33,695 nt of DNA, taken from assembly GCA_021372245.1 (NCBI GenBank), contig JAJFUV010000153.1:1-33695 (forward strand), in the 5' to 3' direction. Each line of letters opens with the position of its first letter. The first letter of the stretch is position 1. This DNA comes from Terriglobales bacterium (GTDB lineage: Bacteria > Acidobacteriota > Terriglobia > Bryobacterales > Bryobacteraceae). The notes beneath the pieces were generated by a model, which saw nothing but the letters and a program-made list of their open reading frames with translations, did not search any database and was not told the DNA's origin. Of the stretch, positions 19,456-27,562 are shown piece after piece. Made by a program: the position numbers and the translations under genes.

Positions 19456-20964
19456 ATGTGCACCCCTCCGAACCTGGCCTGTTCCCGCCGCGATTTCCTC
19501 CGGCTGGGCGCCGCAGCGGCGGCCCCTGCGCCGCCCACACTATGGATCCCCGACGAGTTGATCGCCGAAGCCTACCAGAAGGCCGCCAGCCAGAATGTCC
19601 TCGCCGCCGTGAATCCGAAAGTGTTTCTGGGCTATTTCTCGGTGTGCGCCGACGGCCAAGGCTTCGGCTACGGCAACACCTATCCATCGCTCGACGGCCA
19701 TCAGATGACGGATGCGCTGTTGTGGCTGGGCGAAGTTGAAACCGCCAAGCTCAACTTCGACTACGTGCGCACCTTCCAGCGCCCGGACGGCTCCCTCCCC
19801 ATCGCTGTGCTGCCATCGCTTGCCGGCAAGAAGATCGGCCCGGCCGGCTACCAATCGGAGGTGTCGTCCAATGGCGGTCTGTACACGCACTGGGTGCCGG
19901 GCAACCCTCTGGCCGCCCTCGCCGCGCCGACCTATATCCAGAACGCCGACGTCATCTTCCGGCGCACGGGCGACGTGCAGTGGCTCGCGGCGCGGATCAG
20001 GTCAGTGAATCTGGCCGCGAATCAGCTTGCATCATTGGTCACGCCGGAAGGCGCAGTGCGGGGCGCGGGCTATTACGTGGAGCGGCCCACGCGAATCGAT
20101 TGCGATGGGGTGTCGCAACCGCACGCCGTGGACGCGTTCCGCCGCGCGGCTGCCCTCAACCGCATGTTGGGCGATAAGAGAAGCGCCTCGCGTTACGAGG
20201 CGCTCGCCATGCGCATCCAGCGCTACTTCGTGGAGCACTTCTGGATGGGGGACCGCTTCGCCGAATACCGCCACCCCCAGCGAGGCTTCATCCACAATCA
20301 CGGCTTTACGGACGCGGACTGGTGCGCCCTCGCATTTGGCCTTGCCACGTCTGGTCAGCAGGCCGCGCTCTGGCCGAAGCTGAAGGACGAGAAGCGCTTC
20401 TACTACGGCGGCATGCCCTCCGGCATCGCCACAGAACCGGAAAAGTACGAGGCCTGGGAATTCACGCACCCCGACCGGATGGACCTCGCTGCCATGGGGC
20501 GCGTCTGGTATCTCGAGTGCCAGGCGCGGGCACGCATGGGCGACCCGCGCGGCCTTCTCGATTCGATCCGCCGCGTTGCCGGCACGGGCCGCGAGAGTGG
20601 CTGGTATTGGCGCGAACGCTACAACGAGAAGGGCGGTTACGGAGCGCGGAAGTACTGCGAATACCCGGCGAACCTGATACGGATCGTGCAGCGTTTCCTG
20701 CTGGGCGTCGAACTGGGGATGGATAGCGTTGTAACTTTGGCGCCCACAGTGCCCGGCGATTTCTGGAAACAGGGATTCGGGCAGACGCTGCGCTGGCGCG
20801 GGCGCGTCCTGACCTACCGCATGAGCAAGGCTGGCATCTCCGGCACGTACGTGGGCGGTACATCGCAGCGGCTCAATGTGCGGATCCAGGATGGGAAAGT
20901 ACGGCACCTGGACCTGTCCGCTGCATCGGAAGACCGGCCCTCCAAGATCGAAATTCGGGTCTAG
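19456..20964 (+). CDS. Tat-exported six-hairpin glycosidase-like protein
   Basis: This 502-aa protein opens with a Tat signal (CSRRDFLRLGAAAAAP, twin Arg at 11-12), so it is probably exported folded. The rest has the look of an (alpha/alpha)6-barrel glycosidase of the GH78/GH63/GH15 broad group: NTYPSLDGHQMTDALLWLGEVE, FQRPDGSLP, NADVIFRRTGDVQWL, HAVDAFRRAAALNRMLGD, DADWCALAFGL, and a Trp-rich WYWRERYNEKGGYGARKYCEYPAN near the end. Acidic residues in LDGHQMTD and DADW might be catalytic, but I cannot fix the GH family. It follows the receptor terminator by 45 nt and may process a glycan taken up by that receptor. A possible 3' palindrome lies downstream. Confidence 0.75.
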   Translation: MCTPPNLACSRRDFLRLGAAAAAPAPPTLWIPDELIAEAYQKAASQNVLAAVNPKVFLGYFSVCADGQGFGYGNTYPSLDGHQMTDALLWLGEVETAKLNFDYVRTFQRPDGSLPIAVLPSLAGKKIGPAGYQSEVSSNGGLYTHWVPGNPLAALAAPTYIQNADVIFRRTGDVQWLAARIRSVNLAANQLASLVTPEGAVRGAGYYVERPTRIDCDGVSQPHAVDAFRRAAALNRMLGDKRSASRYEALAMRIQRYFVEHFWMGDRFAEYRHPQRGFIHNHGFTDADWCALAFGLATSGQQAALWPKLKDEKRFYYGGMPSGIATEPEKYEAWEFTHPDRMDLAAMGRVWYLECQARARMGDPRGLLDSIRRVAGTGRESGWYWRERYNEKGGYGARKYCEYPANLIRIVQRFLLGVELGMDSVVTLAPTVPGDFWKQGFGQTLRWRGRVLTYRMSKAGISGTYVGGTSQRLNVRIQDGKVRHLDLSAASEDRPSKIEIRV

Positions 20965-20975
20965 CCAGCAGAGGT

Positions 20976-20990
20976 CGGTAAAATTTACCG
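20976..20990. repeat. 15-nt palindrome CGGTAAAATTTACCG
   Basis: Arms CGGTAAA and TTTACCG flank a single A, 11 nt after the glycosidase-like stop. No T tract follows, so it is more like a protein-binding site than an intrinsic terminator. Confidence 0.4.
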
Positions 20991-21082
20991 GCGGACCAGA
21001 CGCGGCACCGATTCAATCTATTGAAATAGAGCTACTTATCTTTCGGCATGGCGATTGCTCTCCTCCCGGCTTGGAGGCGAAT

Positions 21083-21550
21083 ATGGAATTCACAAGAACA
21101 AGAATCGCCCTAGCTGGAGTTTTGGCGGCGGGCCTATTGATCGGAGGAACGGCGGCGGTAGTGCGTCACAACAGACCTGCCCCGCCAATGGCGACAGCGC
21201 CGGAGGCGTCCGTCCCCGGATATGCAGGGCCTTTGTACGACGCCCAGGGGAATCTGGTCGGCTACGTGCCTTCGCAACCGGCGCCGGAACCGCGTCCTTC
21301 GTCGTTTGCGGCGCCACAGGCCCCTGCAGCCGTATCGGCGGCGAGCCCGGCCCGCCAAGCCGCTCCCGTAGCGCCGCGCAGCACAAAACGGCCGCGCTCC
21401 ACTCGTAAATCTGTGGCGATTGTCGCGGGCACCGCCGGTGTGGGCACAGCCATCGGAGCCATTGCAGGAGGCGGGAAAGGTGCCGCCCTCGGCGCCCTGT
21501 CGGGCGGCGGAGCAGGATTCGTTTACGACCGAATGACTCGCAACAAGTGA
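21083..21550 (+). CDS. Glycine-zipper membrane protein
   Basis: This 155-aa protein has an N-terminal signal/anchor (TRIALAGVLAAGLLIGGTAAVV), then a Pro/Ala-rich linker (GYVPSQPAPEPRPSSFAAPQ). A C-terminal segment rich in Gly at regular spacing follows (SVAIVAGTAGVGTAIGAIAGGGKGAALGALSGGGAGFVYDR), which is a glycine zipper. Such domains associate in membranes and are found in envelope stress and lipoprotein-like proteins. Start choice: GGAGG lies 7 nt before the ATG at 21083. The longer open frame upstream runs back into the glycosidase gene and is rejected. No partner is implied by context. Confidence 0.8.
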   Translation: MEFTRTRIALAGVLAAGLLIGGTAAVVRHNRPAPPMATAPEASVPGYAGPLYDAQGNLVGYVPSQPAPEPRPSSFAAPQAPAAVSAASPARQAAPVAPRSTKRPRSTRKSVAIVAGTAGVGTAIGAIAGGGKGAALGALSGGGAGFVYDRMTRNK

Positions 21551-21555
21551 CGCGC

Positions 21556-22365
21556 TCAGTAAAGCGGGCTGTTCTTTCCGGCAACGGGCGCCGACTTCCC
21601 CAACGGTTCAAGGAAGGCCTTGGCGCCCGCTGTCATGAATCCTAAATCGGACTTGGCTTGAAAGAAGCGGAACCCCTGCTCCATCTGCGTTTTCAGGTCG
21701 GCGGCGGTGGCCACGGGGCGGCCCAGAAACTTGCCGTGCGCTTTGGCCGCCGCCACGATGCGCGCAATGGCGTCCTGCAGCTTGGGGTGGTTCTGCTCAC
21801 CGCGTAGGCCTAGAGAAAACGAGAGGTCGCTGGTGCCAATGAACAGCACATCGATGCCCGGCGTGGCGGCGATCTCCTCGATGTTCTCGACAGCGCGGGC
21901 TTCCTCGATGACGGTGATCACCATGACGTTGCGGTCGGCGAAATCGTAATAGCCTTCCTCGGCCGGCCATCGCAGGGTGGCCAGGCCCGCACCCGAGCCG
22001 CGTCGTCCCAGTGGAGGGTACTTGCAAGCATTGGCGGCCTGCCGCGCCAGTTCCGGCGTGCTGGTGAAGGGAAAGATCACGCCCAGCGCGCCCGAATCCA
22101 GGACGCGTTTGGCGGTCCAGATCTCGTTCACCGGCACACGCGCAAATGGGACGCCGGGCAGTCCTCGCGTGGCCAGCACCATGTTGCGCAGCGTCTCTAG
22201 CGTGATGGGCGAGTGCTCCATCTCGATCCAGAGAAAATCGAAACCGATGGCCGCCGCCTGCGCAGCCACTTCCGCGCTAGGGAGCGTTACCGTAATGCCT
22301 ACCACGGGCTCGCCCCGCTCCAATCGTTCGCGAACCGGATTCCGCCAGACTGTCTTCTCGCTCAT
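21556..22365 (-). CDS. HpcH/HpaI-family aldolase
   Basis: This 269-aa TIM-barrel aldolase is of the class II pyruvate type, splitting 2-keto-4-hydroxy acids into pyruvate and an aldehyde. Motifs: DFLWIEMEHSPITLETL (family His), ARVPVNEIWTAKRVLDSGALGVIFP, VITVIEEARAVENIEEI with the metal-binding Glu, and GIDVLFIGTSDLSFSLG. Substrates may be aromatic-degradation intermediates or keto-deoxy sugar acids. It begins 5 nt after the RraA-like stop, with GGTGGAG in the preceding frame as ribosome-binding site, so the two aldolases form an operon. ATG 22365 is preferred over the upstream MGQGGVSL start, which overlaps the previous gene. Confidence 0.9.
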   Translation of the reverse strand: MSEKTVWRNPVRERLERGEPVVGITVTLPSAEVAAQAAAIGFDFLWIEMEHSPITLETLRNMVLATRGLPGVPFARVPVNEIWTAKRVLDSGALGVIFPFTSTPELARQAANACKYPPLGRRGSGAGLATLRWPAEEGYYDFADRNVMVITVIEEARAVENIEEIAATPGIDVLFIGTSDLSFSLGLRGEQNHPKLQDAIARIVAAAKAHGKFLGRPVATAADLKTQMEQGFRFFQAKSDLGFMTAGAKAFLEPLGKSAPVAGKNSPLY

Positions 22366-22370
22366 GAGGC

Positions 22371-23060
22371 TTACTCCACCTTGTCCCAACTGAACTTGTC
22401 GATGGAGAAATCAGCGCTGCGGACATGCTCCATCAGTTTGCGTTCACTCGTGCGAACCTTCTCGACGGCAGCAGCCAGCCCTTCGCGTGCTTCGTTCGGA
22501 ATGAGAAGCAGGCCATTTTCGTCGCCATGCAGCACATCGCCGGGCCTCACCACCAGGCCGCAGATCTGCACCGGCACGCCGGGCTTTGCGATTCGGAAGT
22601 AGGCGTGACTGGCCACAGCGCCCCGCGCAAAGTAGCGGAAACCCAGGGCGCGAACCTCGGGAATGTCGCGCACCCCGCAGTCGCTCACCAGTCCCACCGC
22701 GCCCAACCGGGTGAAGAACGTAGCCATCACTTCGCCGCAGTGCGCTGCGTAGTCGGGATAGCCGCCGATCTCCTGCAGAACGATTACCGCGGGCTTCGGC
22801 GAGGCGTCCACCGCGCGGTAGAGTTCAGTGAACACTCCGCGGTCAAGCTTCCCCATGTCGGTCATGGTCTCCACCTGGGCCGTAACCGCGTAGCCGCACA
22901 TGCGGCCGAGTTCCGGAAACAGGCAGCGGATCTGCAAGGGCGTGAACCCTTGGTTGTGCGGCCGCAGTTTGAGGAGTTCGATGGCGTTGGCCAGCGTGGG
23001 CGTGTCAACGGTTTTCAGGAATTCAATCCAGGGATCGGGCGCGATCGGCTGTGCGTTCAT
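22371..23060 (-). CDS. RraA-like aldolase/decarboxylase
   Basis: This 229-aa protein belongs to the RraA-like family, which includes 4-hydroxy-4-methyl-2-oxoglutarate aldolase. Motifs: DTPTLANAIELLK, the phosphate/pyruvate site GEVMATFFTRLGAVGLVSDCGVRDIPEV, and VRPGDVLHGDENGLLLIP. It lacks evidence for the RNase E-inhibitor role of E. coli RraA, which is one branch of the same fold. It probably acts with the downstream HpaI-like gene on related hydroxy-keto acids. Start 23060 has AGGAAGATGG upstream; a longer reading adds 16 residues without similarity. It is divergent from the RluB-type gene, 99 bp away. Confidence 0.9.
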   Translation of the reverse strand: MNAQPIAPDPWIEFLKTVDTPTLANAIELLKLRPHNQGFTPLQIRCLFPELGRMCGYAVTAQVETMTDMGKLDRGVFTELYRAVDASPKPAVIVLQEIGGYPDYAAHCGEVMATFFTRLGAVGLVSDCGVRDIPEVRALGFRYFARGAVASHAYFRIAKPGVPVQICGLVVRPGDVLHGDENGLLLIPNEAREGLAAAVEKVRTSERKLMEHVRSADFSIDKFSWDKVE

Positions 23061-23159
23061 GCATCCATCTTCCTGCACGTGCGCGCTTCGTTCAAGTTGA
23101 ATGTGCATTTCTCACACGTGACACCTGCCCCCAAGTGATTCATCCTGGTAATTACGCTC

Positions 23160-23924
23160 ATGCGCACGAAGCCCAAACCGGCCGCCCGTTCGGGCACTCG
23201 ACGGGTCCTCAAGACTCTGGACCGGGTCCTGTCGAAAGCCGGCGTCGGCTCACGCACCGAGGCACGAAGCTGGATCGGCACGGGGCGTGTGCGGGTGAAC
23301 GGGCGTCTCATTCAAACGCCGGATCATTGGGTGGACATCGAGCGCGACAAAGTCACGCTCGACGGCAAGCCCGTACTTTCTCAGGAGCGCGTGTACCTGC
23401 TGCTCTACAAGCCCAAAGGGTACATCACGACCTACAAGGACCCCGAAGGACGGCCCACGGTTTACGACCTGCTCTCCGGCCTCAATGAATACGTATTTCC
23501 GGTCGGCCGCCTGGACCAGGACACCAGCGGATTGCTGCTCGTCACCAATGACGCGCAATTCGCCGAGCGGCTGACGAATCCCGCGTATAAGGTCGCCAAA
23601 ACGTATCTGGTAAAGTCCGCCACGCGGCTTTCCGACGAGCAACTCGACCAACTGCGCCGCGGAGTCACGCTCAAGGACGGACCCACGCGGCCCGCCGAAG
23701 TCCGGCGAGTACGCGACAGCGGCGCGCACACGTTCTTCGAGATCTCGATCACCGAGGGACGCAACCGGCAGGTGCGGCGCATGGTGGAAGCCATCGAAAG
23801 CAAGGTGTTGAAGCTGGTGCGCGTGGCGATCGCCTCCATCGAAATAGGCGGCCTCGGTATTGGCAAGTACCGCGCTTTGACGCAAGCGGAAGTGGAACAA
23901 CTGTCAGGGAAAGGAACGAAATGA
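23160..23924 (+). CDS. rluB: Ribosomal pseudouridine synthase, RluB/RsuA family
   Basis: This 254-aa protein converts uridine to pseudouridine in ribosomal RNA. The N-terminal S4 RNA-binding domain (about 20-70: LDRVLSKAGVGSRTEARSWIGTGRVRVNG) is followed by the catalytic domain, with PVGRLDQDTSGLLLVTND (D119 catalytic) and EGRNRQVRRMVEAI. It has the pattern of 23S RluB more than 16S RsuA, but either is possible. Its last four bases overlap the sialidase-like gene (ATGA). The pair is read as coupled although the functions are unrelated. Confidence 0.93.
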   Translation: MRTKPKPAARSGTRRVLKTLDRVLSKAGVGSRTEARSWIGTGRVRVNGRLIQTPDHWVDIERDKVTLDGKPVLSQERVYLLLYKPKGYITTYKDPEGRPTVYDLLSGLNEYVFPVGRLDQDTSGLLLVTNDAQFAERLTNPAYKVAKTYLVKSATRLSDEQLDQLRRGVTLKDGPTRPAEVRRVRDSGAHTFFEISITEGRNRQVRRMVEAIESKVLKLVRVAIASIEIGGLGIGKYRALTQAEVEQLSGKGTK

Positions 23925-25123
23925 GACTCTTGTCTGCCACGCTTGGTCTGCTGGCCGCGGCGGCCGCATCGCTGGCCGCGCCGCGCGTCCAGATCCTGGA
24001 CCCCGTCATAGTCGCAGCGGGTCCGCCGGAGGTCCGGCGTTGGGGCTTCTATCAATTCCCAGCCATCGTGCGCTGGGAGGATGGCGGCATCGCCGTGCAT
24101 TTCCACATCGCGCCGGACGCGGCTGAAAGCTACGGGCTCACACCCAGCGAGCCCAACCGCGCGATTTCGATCGACAACGGGCGCACTTGGAAGCTCGACG
24201 TCACCACCAAGGGCGTGTACGGTCTGCGTCTCAAGAACGGCGACCACCTGGAATTGAGGACTCCCCGCCCCCTTCCGCTCGCATCGTTGAAGCTGCCCGC
24301 TTCGCTCGGTGATCGAACAGACCAGTGGAAGAACCACTACGTCCATTACCGCCTACGCGAGTTGCCCGACGAGTTGCAGGGCATCTGGTTCGGACGCTTG
24401 CCGAAGGGCTCGCTCGATTGGGAGATGGAACGCGCCGCGCTCACAGACGATCAGGCGTTACGGTATTCCATCCGCGAGATATTCCCGATCGTGGTCTTCG
24501 GCCAGGTGCGCCGTTTGCACGACCGTTCCCTTCTCCTGTGCATGTACCCCGGCCTGATGGAGGGCCAGGAGCGTTTCTACTCGAACGTCTTCTTCTATCG
24601 TTCGACCGACGAGGGGCTCAGTTGGCGAGTGCAGGGCCGCATCCCCTATCAGCCCGACGCCGTGCTGGACCCGACGGGCCCCAAGCGCGACGGCTTCACC
24701 GAGCCCACATTCGAGATTCTGGAGAATCGCACGCTGGTGTGCGTCATGCGCAGCGAAGGCCCCATGTACCAGAGCCTTTCGAGCGATGACGGCAAGACCT
24801 GGAGCAAGCCCGCCATCATCGCGCCGAACGGTGTCTATCCGCGGCTGCTCCGCTTGCCGAACGGGGTTCTGGCGCTTAGCTCGGGGCGTCCCGGCGCCGA
24901 AGTGCGCTTCTCGTTCGACAAGCACGCGCGCATCTGGAGCGCGCCGTACCGCCTTGTGCCGCTCACTGCTCCCAGCGTGCAGGTGGATTCGTGCGGTTAC
25001 TCCGACATGGTGGCGATTGCCAAGGACCGTCTCCTGATCGTCTACTCCTGGTTCAAGTACCCCGGAAGCGATGGCCAGGCGCGCAAGGCCATCATGGTTC
25101 GCCAGGTCACTGTGCGGCCGTAG
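23921..25123 (+). CDS. Secreted sialidase-superfamily protein with Asp-box repeats
   Basis: This 400-aa protein has an N-terminal signal (MRLLSATLGLLAAAAASLAAP). At least three Asp-box-like strands are visible: ISIDNGRTWKL, YRSTDEGLSWRV and SSDDGKTWSKP. FTEPTFEILENRTLVCVMRS, in the middle, is typical of exo-alpha-sialidase-like six-blade propellers. Many bacterial members act on sugars other than sialic acid or are uncharacterised, so a hydrolase is likely but sialidase activity is not shown. Its ATG overlaps the pseudouridine synthase stop (ATGA), and its last 17 bp overlap the convergent O-antigen-ligase-like gene. Confidence 0.8.
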   Translation: MRLLSATLGLLAAAAASLAAPRVQILDPVIVAAGPPEVRRWGFYQFPAIVRWEDGGIAVHFHIAPDAAESYGLTPSEPNRAISIDNGRTWKLDVTTKGVYGLRLKNGDHLELRTPRPLPLASLKLPASLGDRTDQWKNHYVHYRLRELPDELQGIWFGRLPKGSLDWEMERAALTDDQALRYSIREIFPIVVFGQVRRLHDRSLLLCMYPGLMEGQERFYSNVFFYRSTDEGLSWRVQGRIPYQPDAVLDPTGPKRDGFTEPTFEILENRTLVCVMRSEGPMYQSLSSDDGKTWSKPAIIAPNGVYPRLLRLPNGVLALSSGRPGAEVRFSFDKHARIWSAPYRLVPLTAPSVQVDSCGYSDMVAIAKDRLLIVYSWFKYPGSDGQARKAIMVRQVTVRP

Positions 25124-26339
25124 TCTCGGGCTCGCTCGCGTTGTAAACGAGCGCCATGGAGGCCAGGAACAGGTAGAGGTATTCGCTGTCGCCCAGGTTA
25201 ACCTCGAAGAGCCCGCTGACCAGCGTGGCCAGGATGACCGCCACGCCTCCGTGAAGCATGAAACGCGCGTCGCTCGCACCGGGCGGCAACTTGCTCAAGC
25301 GGCGCAGGAAATCAAGCAGCATCTTACCCAACATCCACATCAGGGCCAGCATGGCGGGCACGCCGCGCTCGGCCGCGTAATGTAGGTAAATGTTGTGCAG
25401 GTGGCCATACCAGCCTTTGGGCAGGGGAGGATGTATGTCGGCCGGCAGATAGCGCTCCAGTTCCATTCCCACGTGCTCGGGTCCGACGCCGAACCACGGA
25501 TGCGCCTTGATCATCTCCCATCCTGTGCGCCAGCAAACGATGCGGTGCTGGTTGGAATCGATGTTCTTGTTCGGATGGAGCATGGAGAGGGCGCGGGTTT
25601 GTACCGAGGCCGGCGAGACCAGTAGTCCGCACGCCAGCACCACAGGAACGGCCAGCACCAGCCACCGCTTCCAGAACCAGGTCAGGTAGAGGATCGAAAC
25701 CGCCGTGGCGATCCACATGCTCCTGGTGAACGCGAGCACAAGCGCCACCGCAATCAGCGCACCGCACGAAGTCCAGGCCCACCAATAACGCCGCGCCTTC
25801 GGAGAGAAGAACAGGAGCGCTGCCAGAAGCAGCAGCGCCACCATCATCTCTCCGCTGAACGTCATCCAGTGGCTCATGAAGCCGGTGATGCGCGTCGACA
25901 CGTAATAGTCGTAAAACCTCATCCCCGCCTGACGCGCTTGGCCTACCTTCCCCGCGAACTGAACCAGGCTCCACACGGCCGATAGCGCGGCCGCGCCGAA
26001 CCATGCCACCACGACACCGCGCACGGCGCTCAGCCTGACGATGGCGCTGGAAACGGTGAGCAGCACCAGGAACACGAAGAACTTGCGGATCTGCGGGCGG
26101 CCGGCAGCAGGGTCGGTCGACAGCAGCAGCGAGACCACGGTGAGCGCGAAGAAGATTGCCAGCGGCGCCTTAACCGGCGGAAACCGCAGCCGCGCACCGG
26201 ACACCAAGAGCGCGACCACCGAGAGCGCCAGCAAGGTGTGGCACACCGCGATCGAAAAGAAAACTGCCACCGCGGATCCGAAGGTCAGATAGAGGGCGAT
26301 GCGCTCCCAGCGCTGCGACCATGCTGCTTTATCGATCAT
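25107..26339 (-). CDS. O-antigen-ligase/polymerase-like membrane protein
   Basis: This 410-aa protein has about ten hydrophobic segments and the family's large outer loop: HPNKNIDSNQHRIVCWRTGWEMIKAHPWFGVGPEHVGMELERYLP and HLHNIYLHYAAERGVPAML. This is the Wzy_C pattern of ligases that join lipid-linked glycans to acceptors. The exact substrate is unknown. ATG 26339 (MIDKAAWSQRW) is preferred over an earlier in-frame start in the promoter gap. It is divergent from sixA with only 56 bp between. Confidence 0.88.
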   Translation of the reverse strand: MIDKAAWSQRWERIALYLTFGSAVAVFFSIAVCHTLLALSVVALLVSGARLRFPPVKAPLAIFFALTVVSLLLSTDPAAGRPQIRKFFVFLVLLTVSSAIVRLSAVRGVVVAWFGAAALSAVWSLVQFAGKVGQARQAGMRFYDYYVSTRITGFMSHWMTFSGEMMVALLLLAALLFFSPKARRYWWAWTSCGALIAVALVLAFTRSMWIATAVSILYLTWFWKRWLVLAVPVVLACGLLVSPASVQTRALSMLHPNKNIDSNQHRIVCWRTGWEMIKAHPWFGVGPEHVGMELERYLPADIHPPLPKGWYGHLHNIYLHYAAERGVPAMLALMWMLGKMLLDFLRRLSKLPPGASDARFMLHGGVAVILATLVSGLFEVNLGDSEYLYLFLASMALVYNASEPETTAAQ

Positions 26340-26395
26340 GAGTCTCGAAAACCCCTTTGAGTATGCCAGAATGACGAACGGGGCAGCCACCACAC

Positions 26396-26887
26396 ATGGA
26401 GATCTACCTGCAACGTCACGGCACCGCGGAGTGGGGGCACACCGGATTGCGCGACGCCGACCGGGCGCTCACCGGCGAAGGCATAGCACGATTGAAGAGC
26501 ATCCTCAAGGTGGCTCGCGCGGCCGGCGTGAAGCCGTCTCTTGTCCTTACCAGCCCATACCGGCGCGCGATGGAAACTGCGCAACTCGCGGTGGACATCC
26601 TGGGCTACAAGAGTGAGCCGGTGCGGTCGGACGCGCTCAAACCGATGGCCGATCCGCGCGATGCCTGGGAGGAAATCCGCCTGCACAAGAACGAGGAAAG
26701 CATCTACCTGGCCGGTCACGAGCCGTTGTTTGGCCGTCTTACGGCGTTCCTGGCCGGCGCGCCCTCGCTACAAGTAGACTTCAAGAAAGGCGCGATTGTG
26801 CGCATCGACGTCGACCGCTTCGGAGCGGAACCCGCGGGCATATTGAAGTGGATGCTGGTGCCGAAGCTGGCTACGGCAGCTCTTTGA
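26396..26887 (+). CDS. sixA: Phosphohistidine phosphatase SixA-like
   Basis: This 163-aa protein belongs to the histidine phosphatase superfamily. It has the LQRHGTAEWG signature with catalytic H8, LTSPYRRAMETAQLAVDIL, and LAGHEPLFGRL with H108. SixA removes phosphate from histidine of signalling proteins such as HPt domains. Length and start fit the family (MEIYLQRHG). Its final 17 bp overlap the convergent DUF1080 gene. Confidence 0.92.
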   Translation: MEIYLQRHGTAEWGHTGLRDADRALTGEGIARLKSILKVARAAGVKPSLVLTSPYRRAMETAQLAVDILGYKSEPVRSDALKPMADPRDAWEEIRLHKNEESIYLAGHEPLFGRLTAFLAGAPSLQVDFKKGAIVRIDVDRFGAEPAGILKWMLVPKLATAAL

Positions 26888-27512
26888 TTTCGATTTTGCG
26901 GAACTCGACGTTCGTGTCGTGCCCCAGGAAGCCCACGTACCCTTTGGTGCGCGCGATGCCGGGATGCGCCGCGAGCACCTTGGGATCCGTTACCGCGCCC
27001 AGATCGCCGTCCACCACCACGCGGCCGTTCACCCGCACCTGAATGCGGCGCCCCTCGGCCCGGATCTCCATCTTGTTCCACTTCCAGGGCATCTTAGGCT
27101 GGCCGCCGCGCGCCGCAATCACGCCGTAGATCGAGCCGTTGTACTGCCACTCCCGCAGCTTGCCTTTGTAACGGGGCGACTCATCGTCCAGGATCTGAAT
27201 CTCCATCGCCACTTGCGAGATGCGCCCTTGGAGTGGAGCGCGTATCCCCACTCCGTTGTTGCCACCCGGCTCCATGCGGTATTCCAGGCGCAGCACGAAG
27301 TTGGCGTACTCGCGGCGCGTGTAGAACATGTTGCCGCCGCCACCTTTCGGGCACACGATCTTGCCCTTCTCAACGATGTAGCCGGGACCTTTCTGCCCCA
27401 CGGTGGTCCAACCTTCCAGCGACTTGCCGTTGAAGAGCTTCTGGAAGCCGCCGCCGGCCATGAGCGGCATCCAGACGGCTAACAAAAACGCGAGCGTGCG
27501 TAGTGCTTTCAC
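26871..27512 (-). CDS. DUF1080 (3-keto-disaccharide hydrolase-type) secreted protein
   Basis: This 213-aa protein has a signal peptide (KALRTLAFLLAVWMPLMAGGG). The DUF1080 concanavalin-like fold pattern follows: FQKLFNGKSLEGWTTVG, FVLRLEYRMEPGGNNGVGIRAPLQG, QILDDES, YGVIAARGG, WNKMEIRAEGRRIQVRVNGR. The family includes 3-keto-glycoside hydrolases; many members only bind sugars. The start is a GTG at 27512; no ribosome-binding site is seen. Confidence 0.88.
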   Translation of the reverse strand: MKALRTLAFLLAVWMPLMAGGGFQKLFNGKSLEGWTTVGQKGPGYIVEKGKIVCPKGGGGNMFYTRREYANFVLRLEYRMEPGGNNGVGIRAPLQGRISQVAMEIQILDDESPRYKGKLREWQYNGSIYGVIAARGGQPKMPWKWNKMEIRAEGRRIQVRVNGRVVVDGDLGAVTDPKVLAAHPGIARTKGYVGFLGHDTNVEFRKIEIKELP

Positions 27513-27520
27513 AGGACCAC

Positions 27521-27526
27521 TATAAT
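27521..27526 (+). promoter_or_regulatory. Consensus -10 (TATAAT) in divergent gap before TIM-barrel isomerase gene
   Basis: TATAAT is 36 nt upstream of ATG 27563. A -35 at 17 nt is poor, so this is a partial promoter. It is also the only A+T-rich spot in the 50-bp divergent gap to the DUF1080 gene. Confidence 0.4.
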
Positions 27527-27562
27527 GGATCGCACCCCGGCGCGGTATGCTATTTTCTAACT

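Noticed and set aside
20032..20907. 291-codon minus-strand frame opposite the six-hairpin protein
   Set aside because: It is a codon-phase mirror of the sense gene, which has a Tat signal and domain motifs.
20876..21082. Longer N-terminus for the glycine-zipper protein
   Set aside because: It overlaps the end of the preceding gene, and GGAGG with a signal-anchor start lies at 21083.
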